Below, one piece after another: positions 40,627 to 49,046 of a stretch of DNA of 64,000 bases. Position numbers and translations under genes: made by a program. The notes beneath the pieces are model-generated. The model was given only the letters and a program-made list of their open reading frames with translations. It ran no database searches and was not told the DNA's origin. Numbering within the stretch: position 1 is the stretch's first letter; each line of letters begins with the position of its first letter. This DNA comes from JANPBY01 sp963851405 (GTDB lineage Bacteria > Actinomycetota > Actinomycetes > DATJPE01): the NCBI GenBank assembly GCA_963851405.1, contig CAWKPB010000003.1, positions 1 through 64,000 of the forward strand, written 5' to 3'.

Positions 40627-41435
40627 GGGGGCCGAGCATTGTTGGCGATCGAGACCCGATCATGCGTGCGGGACGCCGCGCCTTCACCGCGCTCACGCTC
40701 GGGGCCGCCGTCGGCTTGCTGGTCGCATCCGCTTGGTTCTTTACTCGGCCGCTTATGTACAGCTCGACGGTGGTGGTCGAGCTGTCGCCGTCGGCTCCCG
40801 TGGTGGAGCTGAGCCCAACCGGCCCGACGATCGACGAGCTCACGGTGGATACCGATGCCGCATTGGCCACCTCGGAAGCCGTTGCTGCCGGTGTGGCTGA
40901 AGCACTGGGGGTGTCACGATCGGCGATGGGCGAGCCGGTGAGCGTTCGAGCGAGGCAACTCTCTCGCGTGTTGGAGATCACCTACACCACACCCGAGCCC
41001 GGCGAGAGCGCCCGCGAGGGGGCCACCGCTGCTGCCGACGTGTTCTTGGACCTCCGCGATCGGTTGGTGATCCAGCCGGTACGCGACTACCTGGACGAGA
41101 TCGCCGCGGGCACGATCGACGCCCAGGATGAGAACGAAGGGCAGGTGCAAGCCGACGAGAATGGTGACGTCCCGGTCTCTCGTGGTCAGGCAGCGCTGGA
41201 GAGCCGGCTCCAACGGGCGTTGCGCGAGCAAGTGGCGCTGCAGGGGCCGGGAACCGTCATAGTCGCTGCCAGTACACCCGAGGCCCGCCGAGGGACGCTC
41301 GACGTGGTGCTCATGTCGGGCGCGGGATTGGGTGCGATCGCTGGTTTCGGCGTCGGGCTGATCTGGGAGGCCCACGTGCGCCGGCGGGCCGTCCCGTTGG
41401 ACGACTCAACGGCGCCTGCGCTGGTGGACGCATGA
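40623..41435 (+). CDS. Wzz-like chain-length determinant protein, copy 2
   Basis: 270 residues with a helix near each end (AFTALTLGAAVGLLVASAWFFTRP, about 20-43; LMSGAGLGAIAGFGVGLIWEA, about 230-250). Between them is an extracytoplasmic region containing LEITYTTPEPGESAREGATAAADVFLDLRD, the Wzz signature of a residue block before the coiled coil. There is no kinase domain. It is coupled by ATGA on both sides. It may assemble with copies 1 and 3. Confidence 0.78.
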   Translation: MRGPSIVGDRDPIMRAGRRAFTALTLGAAVGLLVASAWFFTRPLMYSSTVVVELSPSAPVVELSPTGPTIDELTVDTDAALATSEAVAAGVAEALGVSRSAMGEPVSVRARQLSRVLEITYTTPEPGESAREGATAAADVFLDLRDRLVIQPVRDYLDEIAAGTIDAQDENEGQVQADENGDVPVSRGQAALESRLQRALREQVALQGPGTVIVAASTPEARRGTLDVVLMSGAGLGAIAGFGVGLIWEAHVRRRAVPLDDSTAPALVDA

Positions 41436-42187
41436 GTGGCCGACGGCGGCGGGCCAGGCGCACCGCGTGGGTGCTCGTGTTGGCGCTTGATGCGGGCCTG
41501 CTCGGCTGGGCCCTCGGTTTGCGACTCACGGCCCAGGCCACGGCTGAAACCGCGATTCTGTTGGCTCCGTTGACTGGAAATGCGTTTTCGGACCACTCAG
41601 GCAACCTCTTGGTCGACCTCGAGACGGAGTCGCATCTGCCGCAGTCGGACGGCGTGTTGACGCGCGTCGTCGCAGCCGAAGAGGGTGCGGGCACCCCTGA
41701 AGCCCTGCGCCGTTCTCTGTCGGCAACGATCGTGCCCAATTCGTCCGTCATCGTGGTTCGGTATCGAGCCGAGGATCCCGCTCAGGCCCGTGCCGTCGTA
41801 GAACGGGTCGCTTCGGCGACCTTGGAAGAACGGCTGGCGCGCCGCGAAGTCGTCGGTGACGAACAACTCACCATCCTGTCCGCGCAGCAGGCGGCGCTGG
41901 ATGAGCAGTCGGCTCGGCTGACCGGCGGCGGCCTCAGCCCTGAGGTCGTCCGAGTACTCAGTCAGCGCCAAGCCACCATTGATCAAGCTCGGGCGGCGGT
42001 TGCCGCTACTCCGGGATCGGCTGGGCAGGTCATCTCAACGACCGTGCGTCCCGATTCGCGCGTTCAAAAGATCCGGATCGCGTTGATCGTGATCGCCGTC
42101 GGCCTGGGGGTTCTCGCCGGGTTGTGGGTGTCACGCGATCGCCGGGACGCGCCCGAAGGGGGACTGCGTCCCGGCGATCGCGAGTGA
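41432..42187 (+). CDS. Wzz-like chain-length determinant protein, copy 3
   Basis: 251 residues. TM1 is AWVLVLALDAGLLGWALGLRL (about 11-31) and TM2 is IALIVIAVGLGVLAGLWV near 213-230. The periplasmic part has SVIVVRYRAEDPAQARAVVERVASATLEERL, again the Wzz pattern, and a Gln/Ala-rich coiled coil. It is the last gene of the plus-strand operon beginning at 33256, and its stop is 3 bases from the converging GH26-like gene. Confidence 0.76.
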   Translation: MSGRRRRARRTAWVLVLALDAGLLGWALGLRLTAQATAETAILLAPLTGNAFSDHSGNLLVDLETESHLPQSDGVLTRVVAAEEGAGTPEALRRSLSATIVPNSSVIVVRYRAEDPAQARAVVERVASATLEERLARREVVGDEQLTILSAQQAALDEQSARLTGGGLSPEVVRVLSQRQATIDQARAAVAATPGSAGQVISTTVRPDSRVQKIRIALIVIAVGLGVLAGLWVSRDRRDAPEGGLRPGDRE

Positions 42188-42190
42188 CAA

Positions 42191-43159
42191 CTAGAGCTGA
42201 CAGGCCGTAGAGGAGGCCAAGCTCTTCTTGAAGGCCGCCAACTTGGTGGCTGACTCCTGGAGTAGCCAGGTGTTGCCGGAGTTGTTGTTGTGCTGGCTGT
42301 TGAAGTAAGCGATCGCGGCGATCCGATTGCTGTTGCGGCTCGCCCAGTTCCACGAGTCGTTCCACCACTGCGCTCCCGTGGGATTGCCGTAGTCGTTGGT
42401 GCACCCGGTTTCGCCCAGGCCGACCATCATCGTGCTGTGTCCTCGCGCGTCCAGCCACTTGAGGATCCGGCCGGCGCGGACGTCGTATCCCTGTCCCGAA
42501 CGGTTCTGGTACATGTCGACGCCCAAGAAATGGCAACGGCTCAGCACGGCCGACGGCAGGTAACTGCCTGGGTCGGCCTTCTTGTTGACTGGGTTGAACT
42601 CCCAGTCACCCAGGATCGGAACCGAGACCACGTTCTTGAGTCCGGTCTCCTGCTTCATCACGTCGTGAATTCGGACCCAGGCGCGAGCGAAGTCGGCCGC
42701 GGTTCCGGTTCGATCGTTGTGAGGCTCGTGGTTGAACGTGACGATGATCGGGCCGGAGTGAGCCGCGTAGCGGCGCGCACGGGCCCGGATGTCGGCGTCA
42801 TAACGGCCCGAGGCAACCGCCGCCCATCCGCCGGGGGCGGTCGACGGTGGCTTGAAGGAAATCCAGGGCATCCGCTTGGCGGCGTGGTCAGCGCGGATGT
42901 TCTTGTCCTCGCGGCGACCGTCGCCCCACTTGTAATAGGTCCGCGCCAGACCGACGGGTCCGGTTCGCCTGAGGGTGTCTTGCAGGTTGCCGGCCGCGGT
43001 CACGCCGAGGTAGATCCGGCCCGGTTTGTGCCCGGGGAACCTCGCCGCGGAGCCACGGGCGGCGGCCACGGGACCACCCAGGGTTGCCGTCTTCAGGCCG
43101 ACGGCGCCGACGGCACCGACAGCGGCGAATTTGAGTACTGAGCGACGGGTCAAATTCAT
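42191..43159 (-). CDS. Tat-exported GH26-like protein under c-di-AMP riboswitch control
   Basis: 322 residues with a twin-arginine signal (NLTRRSVLKFAAVGAVGAVG), so it is exported folded. The barrel domain has candidate catalytic Glu145 in VTFNHEPHNDR and Glu250 in MMVGLGETG, the same pair of motifs as the other two GH26-like proteins. Five Cys include CTNDYG and the C-terminal CQL. It lies downstream of a ydaO riboswitch (43217-43380) and overlaps a 15-codon leader ORF by ATGA. A role in wall or polysaccharide remodelling is inferred from fold and regulation; the substrate is unknown. Confidence 0.8.
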   Translation of the reverse strand: MNLTRRSVLKFAAVGAVGAVGLKTATLGGPVAAARGSAARFPGHKPGRIYLGVTAAGNLQDTLRRTGPVGLARTYYKWGDGRREDKNIRADHAAKRMPWISFKPPSTAPGGWAAVASGRYDADIRARARRYAAHSGPIIVTFNHEPHNDRTGTAADFARAWVRIHDVMKQETGLKNVVSVPILGDWEFNPVNKKADPGSYLPSAVLSRCHFLGVDMYQNRSGQGYDVRAGRILKWLDARGHSTMMVGLGETGCTNDYGNPTGAQWWNDSWNWASRNSNRIAAIAYFNSQHNNNSGNTWLLQESATKLAAFKKSLASSTACQL

Positions 43160-43203
43160 CGGGCGACCGCCGCATCGAACATCTGGGCGCGCAGGACTAA
43201 CAC
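43156..43203 (-). CDS. 15-codon leader ORF between riboswitch and GH26-like gene
   Basis: GTG 43203 lies 7 nt after a strong Shine-Dalgarno (GGAGGAAG, 43218-43211) that abuts the 3' end of the riboswitch. The frame reads VLVLRAQMFDAAVAR and its TGA overlaps the GH26-like ATG (ATGA). The second codon is TTA, rare in high-GC actinomycetes. The downstream gene has no clear Shine-Dalgarno of its own, so coupling through this peptide is plausible. Confidence 0.55.
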   Translation of the reverse strand: MLVLRAQMFDAAVAR

Positions 43204-43216
43204 GTAAACTCTTCCT

Positions 43217-43380
43217 CCGACGCCTACGAGGTCAGCTGTCGGGTTCGGGCTGGGGATGCCCGGCCGCAAACTGCGGCTTCACCCCGAGGCCACCTGGCGG
43301 GTGGCCGAGCGTGGGTCCCCCGCTCCTGCCAGCGGGACGAGATCGGAGAACGAACACGGGTTGGCAGGATTCGGCGAGTC
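43217..43380 (-). ncRNA. ydaO/yuaA riboswitch (cyclic di-AMP)
   Basis: The minus strand contains, in the right order and spacing, the conserved ydaO blocks. They are CGCCGAATCC (43377-43368), GGAGCGGGGGACCCAC (43326-43311), CGGGGTGAAGCC (about 43286-43275) and GACAGCTGACCTCGTAGGCG (about 43240-43221). TGCCAAC and GGCAGGA flank an internal stem, and CGCC/GGCG closes P1. ydaO RNAs bind two c-di-AMP molecules and usually turn expression off. In actinobacteria they often precede rpf and NlpC/P60 wall hydrolase genes. Here the target is a GH26-like exported protein. No terminator U-run follows, so control may be translational. Confidence 0.93.
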
Positions 43381-43519
43381 CCGTGCGCGCCCAACGCGGG
43401 GCGTCAGGCTCCGCGACAGTAGGTGGCTTCGGGCCGAGAAGCAAGGCGACGCTCCATGCATGGGGCGGCTGATTCCTATGTGGTTAATGAGGTTTGAGAC
43501 GTCCCGGCTCGTGAGATGA

Positions 43520-44974
43520 CTAGGGGAGTGTGCGGCGGTAGGCGCGGTGCAACGGCCCCGTGGCCCGGCCCACCCACCGGCGGTGCCGGTCGGGCATGGC
43601 CCGGATCCACTCGTCGTCCATCTGCAAGGCGACGGGGCCAGAGGCGAAGCGCATGGGGTTCCCGGCGACCGAATGAGACGAGCTGAGTGTGACTGTGTGG
43701 TCCTCGAGTCTGAGTTGGGGCTCGAGGGGCAGATCCAGCGAACGCGCGGCGTCCCGCAAGGTGCCGAGCGGGTCGCTAACCAGCTGCTCGTAGTGCAGAC
43801 GGGCGACGGGCACCCCACGCAACCGCAGGCCATCGACCAAGACGTTGCTGGTCAGCCACCTGCGAGCGCTGAGGGCCGGGGAGTAGGTCGGCATGTTCTC
43901 CTGACCGCTGTTCCTGGTGGCTTCGGGCCGAGTAACTTCCCGGGACCAGCTGAACGCCACCGCTCGCGGGTCGCGGACGAGATGGAGAACGCGAAGATCC
44001 ACGTCGGCGTCGTGGCTCAACGCGTAGGCGGTCGATGTGTGCTTGCTTGAATCGACGACGACTGATGCGCCACTCAGGTCTGCCGCGGCTCGATAGATGG
44101 CCTGGTAGTACGACGCGTATTCGACCAACTCCGCCCGCGCCGACGCCCTCAGGGCCGGCCACGCGGTGCGGATGATCCGCCGCTGTCGGTCGACTCGCTC
44201 GCGAAGTTCCCGCACTCTGGGCAAGTCGACGGTTTCCCAGCCACCGAACGCTGCCGCACCGATGGCCTGCCAACGTGGACATCGGCTGAAAGGCTCCCCG
44301 CAGGCGCACAACTCGTCCGCGTCCAGGGCCCGATCCCACAGGTGAACGACCTCCCCGAGGCAGGTGACGCCTGGACTCTCGCCCAGCAGGCGCTCCAGGA
44401 GCGTGGATCCGCTTCGGCCGAAGCCCGCGATGTAGACGATCACTGGACCGCCGGGCCGAGGCCGTTGGCCTTCAACGGCCTGATTGATGAGGGCTCCGAG
44501 CGAGGCAACGCTGCGCGCGATCACGGCCTGGTCCTCGCAGACCTCGGCGCGCCCGCGAGCCACGGCGATTTCCAGGGCGCGGTCGAACTCGATCTGATCG
44601 GTGCGTCGTTCAATCAGATCCTTGGTCGCCAACCACGCGGTGTAGCGCATTTGGTGATCGTCGACGTGCTCGCCGTGTGCAGGGTCACGGGGCACGACCA
44701 CGGGTCGATGGCCCGCAGCCCGAGCCTCGGCGATGGTCGCGGGTCCGCCATGAGCGACGACGGCGTCTGTAGACAGCAACCGGGCGCGCAATGTGCTGTG
44801 ATCCAGAAATGGCTCACCACGAGCTACCACGGGCGGCTGCGACCGTCCGTGCTGGACGTATACATCGATGTCCGGGTGGCTGTTCGCCCACTCATCCAGC
44901 CAGCGGACGGCTCGATCGAAGGGATGGTGGTCGGTACCGAGCAAGGCCAAGACGCCGGCTCGCGCATCGGTCAT
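43520..44974 (-). CDS. Fusion of Alg13-like glycosyltransferase and sulfotransferase
   Basis: 484 residues. Residues 1-165 match the GT28 C-terminal/Alg13-type catalytic domain: ALLGTDHHPFDRAVRWLDEW at 10-29 and the nucleotide-sugar motif VVAHGGPATIAEARAAGHRPVVVPR at about 72-96. A short linker leads to a sulfotransferase domain (about 177-484). It has the PAPS loop VYIAGFGRSGSTLLERLLG (180-198), VVVDSSKHTSTAYAL and VLHLVRDPRAVAFSW. Four Cys (CLGEV, CACGEPFSRC) follow the loop. Alg14 lies 7 bases upstream in the same operon, completing the bipartite transferase. I know of no described Alg13-sulfotransferase fusion; coupled glycosylation and sulfation is the obvious hypothesis. Confidence 0.85.
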   Translation of the reverse strand: MTDARAGVLALLGTDHHPFDRAVRWLDEWANSHPDIDVYVQHGRSQPPVVARGEPFLDHSTLRARLLSTDAVVAHGGPATIAEARAAGHRPVVVPRDPAHGEHVDDHQMRYTAWLATKDLIERRTDQIEFDRALEIAVARGRAEVCEDQAVIARSVASLGALINQAVEGQRPRPGGPVIVYIAGFGRSGSTLLERLLGESPGVTCLGEVVHLWDRALDADELCACGEPFSRCPRWQAIGAAAFGGWETVDLPRVRELRERVDRQRRIIRTAWPALRASARAELVEYASYYQAIYRAAADLSGASVVVDSSKHTSTAYALSHDADVDLRVLHLVRDPRAVAFSWSREVTRPEATRNSGQENMPTYSPALSARRWLTSNVLVDGLRLRGVPVARLHYEQLVSDPLGTLRDAARSLDLPLEPQLRLEDHTVTLSSSHSVAGNPMRFASGPVALQMDDEWIRAMPDRHRRWVGRATGPLHRAYRRTLP

Positions 44975-44981
44975 GTCGGGC

Positions 44982-45485
44982 TCACAGGAGGGGCCCTATG
45001 ACATGGCTACCCCGATACAGGCTCTTCTGCTCCGGCCACTGCACGAGCATGAGCGAGGTGAAAGGACGGCAGAGTCGTCCAGTCAACGTCGAGGTCTCGA
45101 CCCGGTCGTAGACCTCGATGTAGACCGTGAGTGCGTTCTGGAAGCGGCCCAACATGAAGTAGGGGAGTGCCACGCCGGCACCAGTGCTGACGATGATGGT
45201 GGGTCGATAGTCGCGCATGAGACGCTGCGCTTGGCGGGTGTTGCGGAGCAGGTTCGGCAGGTTTCGTGTCGTCGGGTGAGAGGCCCACGCCACCGTCTCA
45301 CCCCGAAGCGCAGACCTCGCGTCGGGCGTGTCGAACGTCACCCACCGGTGATCGCTGTCGGCCCACCACTCGCGCAGGGACAAGAGCTGGGCCAAATGAC
45401 CACCGCTGGATCCGGCCAGCAGGATCCGGCTGTCGGGTGCGGGTCGAGGGGGGAGCACGGCATCGCTGGTCGGGGTGCGGACCAC
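44982..45485 (-). CDS. Alg14-like glycosyltransferase subunit (EpsE/PssD type)
   Basis: 167 residues from GTG 45485, which follows GAGGAG with good spacing. ILLAGSSGGHLAQLLSLREWW is the Alg14 signature, then HRWVTFDTPDARSAL, TIIVSTGAGVALPYFMLGR, VYIEVYDRVETSTLTGRLC and VQWPEQKSLYRGS. Alg14-type proteins recruit the Alg13 catalytic subunit to the membrane. Alg13 is encoded next, here fused to a sulfotransferase. It is divergent from a stand-alone sulfotransferase gene. Confidence 0.88.
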   Translation of the reverse strand: MVRTPTSDAVLPPRPAPDSRILLAGSSGGHLAQLLSLREWWADSDHRWVTFDTPDARSALRGETVAWASHPTTRNLPNLLRNTRQAQRLMRDYRPTIIVSTGAGVALPYFMLGRFQNALTVYIEVYDRVETSTLTGRLCRPFTSLMLVQWPEQKSLYRGSHVIGPLL

Positions 45486-45670
45486 CGCCTTGTGCTCCTC
45501 TCTGAGGTCAATGCGAAGTCGCGAGCATAGCCAGCGACCAGCGTGAACAGGCCGGAGCGTGCGCAAATCTGCGCCATCGGAGGAGGGCAGTCTGGCCGTT
45601 CGGCCGGCGAGTTCGAAGCGTCGGGTGCCGTACTCTCGAGGCTCGGTTGAGAGTGGAGCGGAGAGGAGGC

Positions 45671-46564
45671 GTGCGTGTTCGTCGCGCCGCCGCCGGTCTA
45701 TGGGGTTCCCACGTGACCCGAATGGCGAAGCACGCGGTTCTTGCCGGCGTTCACGGGGCCGGGCGCGCCACGAGTAGCGCACGCGTCCTTCCCTCGTTCG
45801 TCATTGCTGGTGCTCAGCGCAGTGGTACATCCAGCATGTTCCGCGCGCTCGCTGACCATCCTTGCGTCCTCACCCCCGTGCTTCACAAGGGTGTGCACTA
45901 CTTTGATCTCAACTACCACCGAGGACCTGCCTGGTACCGGAGTCACTTCCCGTTGAGAGTGACCGCCAAACGCGCCGGGCGTGGGCTCGGGAAGCCAGCG
46001 GTGGCCTTCGAATCCAGCCCGTACTATCTATTTCATCCGTTGGCTGCCGAGCGGCTGGCTCGCGATCTCCCGCACGCCAAGATGATCACGTTGCTGCGGG
46101 ACCCCGTCGAACGAGCCTTCTCAGCGCACGCGCATGAGTTCGCCCGGGGATACGAAACGGAGGCGTTCGAGAGAGCCCTCGAACTGGAGCCAGCTCGCAC
46201 CGCTGGCGAGCGCGACCGAATGGTGGCCGACCCCGCCTACAACAGCTACGCGCTCCAACACCACGCCTACGTAGGACGCGGCGAGTACATCGACCAACTC
46301 GAGCGGGTCAGCGCCAGCCTTGGCCGCGACCGCCTGCTGATCGTGGACAGCCATCGGCTGTTCGACGAGCCCGGCCCCGTGCTCGAGGAAGTGTTCGACT
46401 TCCTGGAATTGCCCTTCCGGGCCGAGGTCACCTATGACCGACACAATGCCCGGCCGCGCTCGCAGATGCCCGATCGTGCTCGCGCCACGCTCGAGGAGCA
46501 TTTCCGCCCCTATGACGAGCGGCTCGCGGCCTGGCTGGGGTGGACACCGAGTTGGATGGGATGA
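45671..46564 (+). CDS. PAPS-dependent sulfotransferase 3
   Basis: About 297 residues. The PAPS loop SFVIAGAQRSGTSSMFRALADHP is complete. Then come KGVHYFDLNYHRGPAWYRSHFP, KMITLLRDPVERAFSAHAHEFARG (3'-phosphate site) and SYALQHHAYVGRGEYIDQLERV, the heparan-sulfate N-deacetylase/sulfotransferase-like bacterial family pattern. The start is unsure: GTG 45671 fits a GGAGAGG sequence, GTG 45713 and ATG 45722 are in frame. It is co-transcribed with the flippase through an ATGA overlap. Confidence 0.88.
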   Translation: MRVRRAAAGLWGSHVTRMAKHAVLAGVHGAGRATSSARVLPSFVIAGAQRSGTSSMFRALADHPCVLTPVLHKGVHYFDLNYHRGPAWYRSHFPLRVTAKRAGRGLGKPAVAFESSPYYLFHPLAAERLARDLPHAKMITLLRDPVERAFSAHAHEFARGYETEAFERALELEPARTAGERDRMVADPAYNSYALQHHAYVGRGEYIDQLERVSASLGRDRLLIVDSHRLFDEPGPVLEEVFDFLELPFRAEVTYDRHNARPRSQMPDRARATLEEHFRPYDERLAAWLGWTPSWMG

Positions 46565-48126
46565 ACCGGGGATCCCGGGAAGAGTCCGTTCAGTCTGAGG
46601 GCAACGGGGACACCCAAGGCGCTGATCTGCCCAGTCTGGCCCGAGGCGGGGCCTTCGTCCTGATGGGCTCGATCACAGCTGGGCTGGCGGGATTCGTCCT
46701 CACCGTCCTCCTGACCCGCAACGTCGATGCGGTCACCGTCGGTGTCCTCTTCACGGCGATGTCGCTGTTCATGCTGGCCTTCACCTTCGTACGCCTCGGA
46801 GCGTCCACCGGAACCGTCTATTTCATGGCCCGGCTCTCAGCCCTGGGCGAGCCCGATCGGCTCCGATCGGTCCTGAGGTCCGCTCTGACGCCCGTCGTGT
46901 GGATGTCGGTGGTCACTGCGCTGGTGCTCTTCGTCTTGGCTGTCCCGTTGGCTGAGGCGGTCGTCCCCGATCACCCGCGGAGCGCGATCGCCCCCATCAG
47001 GATCATGGCGCTGTTCCTTCCGTTTGCCGCAGTGATGGACGTGTGTCTGTTCGGCACCCGCGGCCTTCATCGACTGCGGCCGCTGGTCATGGTGGATCGT
47101 CTGGGGAGGCCGATCCTTCAGGTGGTCCTGCTCGCCTTCTGTATTGCTCTTGGGGCGCAGGGGTCGGCGATCCTGGCGTTGGCGTGGGCGTTCCCGTACC
47201 TGCCCGCGGCCGTGCTGGCCGGGGTTTGGTTGTGGCGGCTGTTGGCACGAGCCGAGCGGCACGAAGGAGTACACGAGCCGCGGCCCGGGACGATGCATCG
47301 CGAGTTCTGGCGGTACACCTGGGCCCGCTGGCTGCAAAGCCTTGCTCAGATTGGGCTGAACCGCCTCGACATCATCTTGGTGGCCGCGATCGCCGGACCG
47401 GTCGAGGCCGCCGTCTATGCGGCGGTGACCCGCTTCCTGGTGTTTGGGCAGTTGGCCGCTGGGTCTATCGGGGCCGTCGCGCAACCGCGGCTGAGTCGGT
47501 TGGTGGCCCTTCGTGACGACGACGGTGTGAAGACCATCTATCGCGTCTCCACCACATGGCTCATTCTCGCTACCTGGCCGGTCTACCTGTGCTTCGTGGT
47601 CTTTGCTGACGAGCTTCCCCTCATCTTCGGACCGAAGTACACCGCAGGGTCGGACGTGCTGGTCATTCTCGGTTTGACCATGCTGGTGGCGACCGGCTGC
47701 GGCTTGGTCGACGTGGTCCTCGCGATGGCAGGCAAGACGGTGTGGACCTTCGCCAATGCATTTGTCGCGCTGGGGCTCAATGTGGTTCTCGACCTGATCC
47801 TGATTCCGAGATGGGGTATCAACGGAGCTGCCATCGGTTGGTCGATCGCGATCCTCTACAACAACCTGGTTCCCCTGACCCAGGTCGGAGTGAAGCTGCG
47901 CCTACATCCCTTTGGCCGCAGCACCTTCGTGGCGGCCTTGCTGTCGATCCTGTGCCTCGGCCTGGTCCCCGGTGCCCTCACCCTTGTCGGAGCTACCGTG
48001 ACCGTGGTGGCGATCAGCTTCGGCCTGGGGCTCTTGGTGTATATCGGGCTCGTTTGGCGTGGTCGGGAACTGTTCAGCCTGGACGCGTTCCTGGCCGCAC
48101 GACCGAGTCGACAGGCGCGGTCATGA
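46561..48126 (+). CDS. Wzx-type polysaccharide flippase (MOP superfamily)
   Basis: 521 residues with about 12-14 hydrophobic helices. N-terminal LARGGAFVLMGSITAGLAGFVLTVLLTRNVDAVTVGVLF is the family start. Later are WLQSLAQIGLNRLDIILVAAIAGPVEAAVYAAVTRFL and ALGLNVVLDLILIPRWGINGAAIGWS, typical of Wzx/RfbX. It moves lipid-linked repeat units outward, completing the set of initiator, flippase, polymerase and co-polymerases. ATG 46561 overlaps the sulfotransferase stop. Confidence 0.9.
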   Translation: MNRGSREESVQSEGNGDTQGADLPSLARGGAFVLMGSITAGLAGFVLTVLLTRNVDAVTVGVLFTAMSLFMLAFTFVRLGASTGTVYFMARLSALGEPDRLRSVLRSALTPVVWMSVVTALVLFVLAVPLAEAVVPDHPRSAIAPIRIMALFLPFAAVMDVCLFGTRGLHRLRPLVMVDRLGRPILQVVLLAFCIALGAQGSAILALAWAFPYLPAAVLAGVWLWRLLARAERHEGVHEPRPGTMHREFWRYTWARWLQSLAQIGLNRLDIILVAAIAGPVEAAVYAAVTRFLVFGQLAAGSIGAVAQPRLSRLVALRDDDGVKTIYRVSTTWLILATWPVYLCFVVFADELPLIFGPKYTAGSDVLVILGLTMLVATGCGLVDVVLAMAGKTVWTFANAFVALGLNVVLDLILIPRWGINGAAIGWSIAILYNNLVPLTQVGVKLRLHPFGRSTFVAALLSILCLGLVPGALTLVGATVTVVAISFGLGLLVYIGLVWRGRELFSLDAFLAARPSRQARS

Positions 48127-49046
48127 GCAGACGGAGGCTGGTGCTGGCGGGGGCGATCGCCTGGCTGATCGGCGGCTGTGCGTCGGTTGGTTCAACGCCT
48201 GCCGAGCCATCAGTGATGCCATCGGTGACGGTACCGGGGCCAGCGGAACGAGAGACTTTGTTCGGCACGACGGTTTACCGCGGGTCCCTGAGTTTTGAGG
48301 CGGCGCTGGCCCGACAAGACGCGGCGTACGGCCCGTTGGAGGTAGTTCGGGTCTACTACCCCGGTGGGCCACCCGCATGGCGGGGGAGCCCAGCAGATAT
48401 GGCCGACCGCCCCGTCGTCGTGTCCTTCAAACTTCCACCGAACGAGGTCGTGGCTGGGGTCCACGACGCGGCCCTGACGGACTGGTTCTCGTCCATCCCC
48501 AGGGGCGAGCCAATGTGGTGGGCCTATTTTCACGAGCCTGAGGACGACATCGAGCGAGGTGCGTTCACTGCAACCGAATTCAGGGAGGCGTTCAGGCGCA
48601 TCAGTGCGCTTGCGCGCACCCATGCGCCGCGCAATGTGCAGTCCGCCTTGATCTTGCAGTGTCGAACGACCAAGCCCCAATTCGGTCGTGATTTTGCTGA
48701 CTACGACCCCGGTTCCGCGACCTATGACGTGATGGGCTTCGACTGCTACAACCGCGAAGTACGAGAGGGCAACTACCCCTCGGCCGCCGCCTTCCTGGCC
48801 CCCTTGCTTGAGGTTGCTGACCGAGTTGGGCGGCCGCTTGGGCTTGCGGAGTTCGGTTCTCAGGTCGTCCCCGGCGACGATGGCACGGCACGCGCTCGTT
48901 GGCTCGAAGAGGTCTCCGCGGCCCTGATCGAGCGCGACTCTCCCTTCGTGACCTACTTTGACTCTCCCATCACCGGCACTGACTACCGGCTCGAAGATGA
49001 TCCATCCCGAGCCGCCTGGCGGCACATCGTGACGGGCGAGTCATGA
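48123..49046 (+). CDS. Lipoprotein GH26-like glycosidase
   Basis: 307 residues with a short signal and lipobox (IAWLIGGCAS, Cys19), hence anchored on the outer face of the membrane. Its barrel domain closely resembles that of the 31574 protein: LFGTTVYRGSLSFEAAL, RPVVVSFKLPPNEVVAG, YFHEPEDDIERGAFTA (Glu138), VMGFDCYN and LGLAEFGSQ (Glu243), ending DYRLEDDPSRAAWR. It lacks the carbohydrate-binding module. It is embedded between flippase and sulfotransferase with ATGA overlaps on both sides, so it is part of the export operon. Confidence 0.82.
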   Translation: MSRRRLVLAGAIAWLIGGCASVGSTPAEPSVMPSVTVPGPAERETLFGTTVYRGSLSFEAALARQDAAYGPLEVVRVYYPGGPPAWRGSPADMADRPVVVSFKLPPNEVVAGVHDAALTDWFSSIPRGEPMWWAYFHEPEDDIERGAFTATEFREAFRRISALARTHAPRNVQSALILQCRTTKPQFGRDFADYDPGSATYDVMGFDCYNREVREGNYPSAAAFLAPLLEVADRVGRPLGLAEFGSQVVPGDDGTARARWLEEVSAALIERDSPFVTYFDSPITGTDYRLEDDPSRAAWRHIVTGES

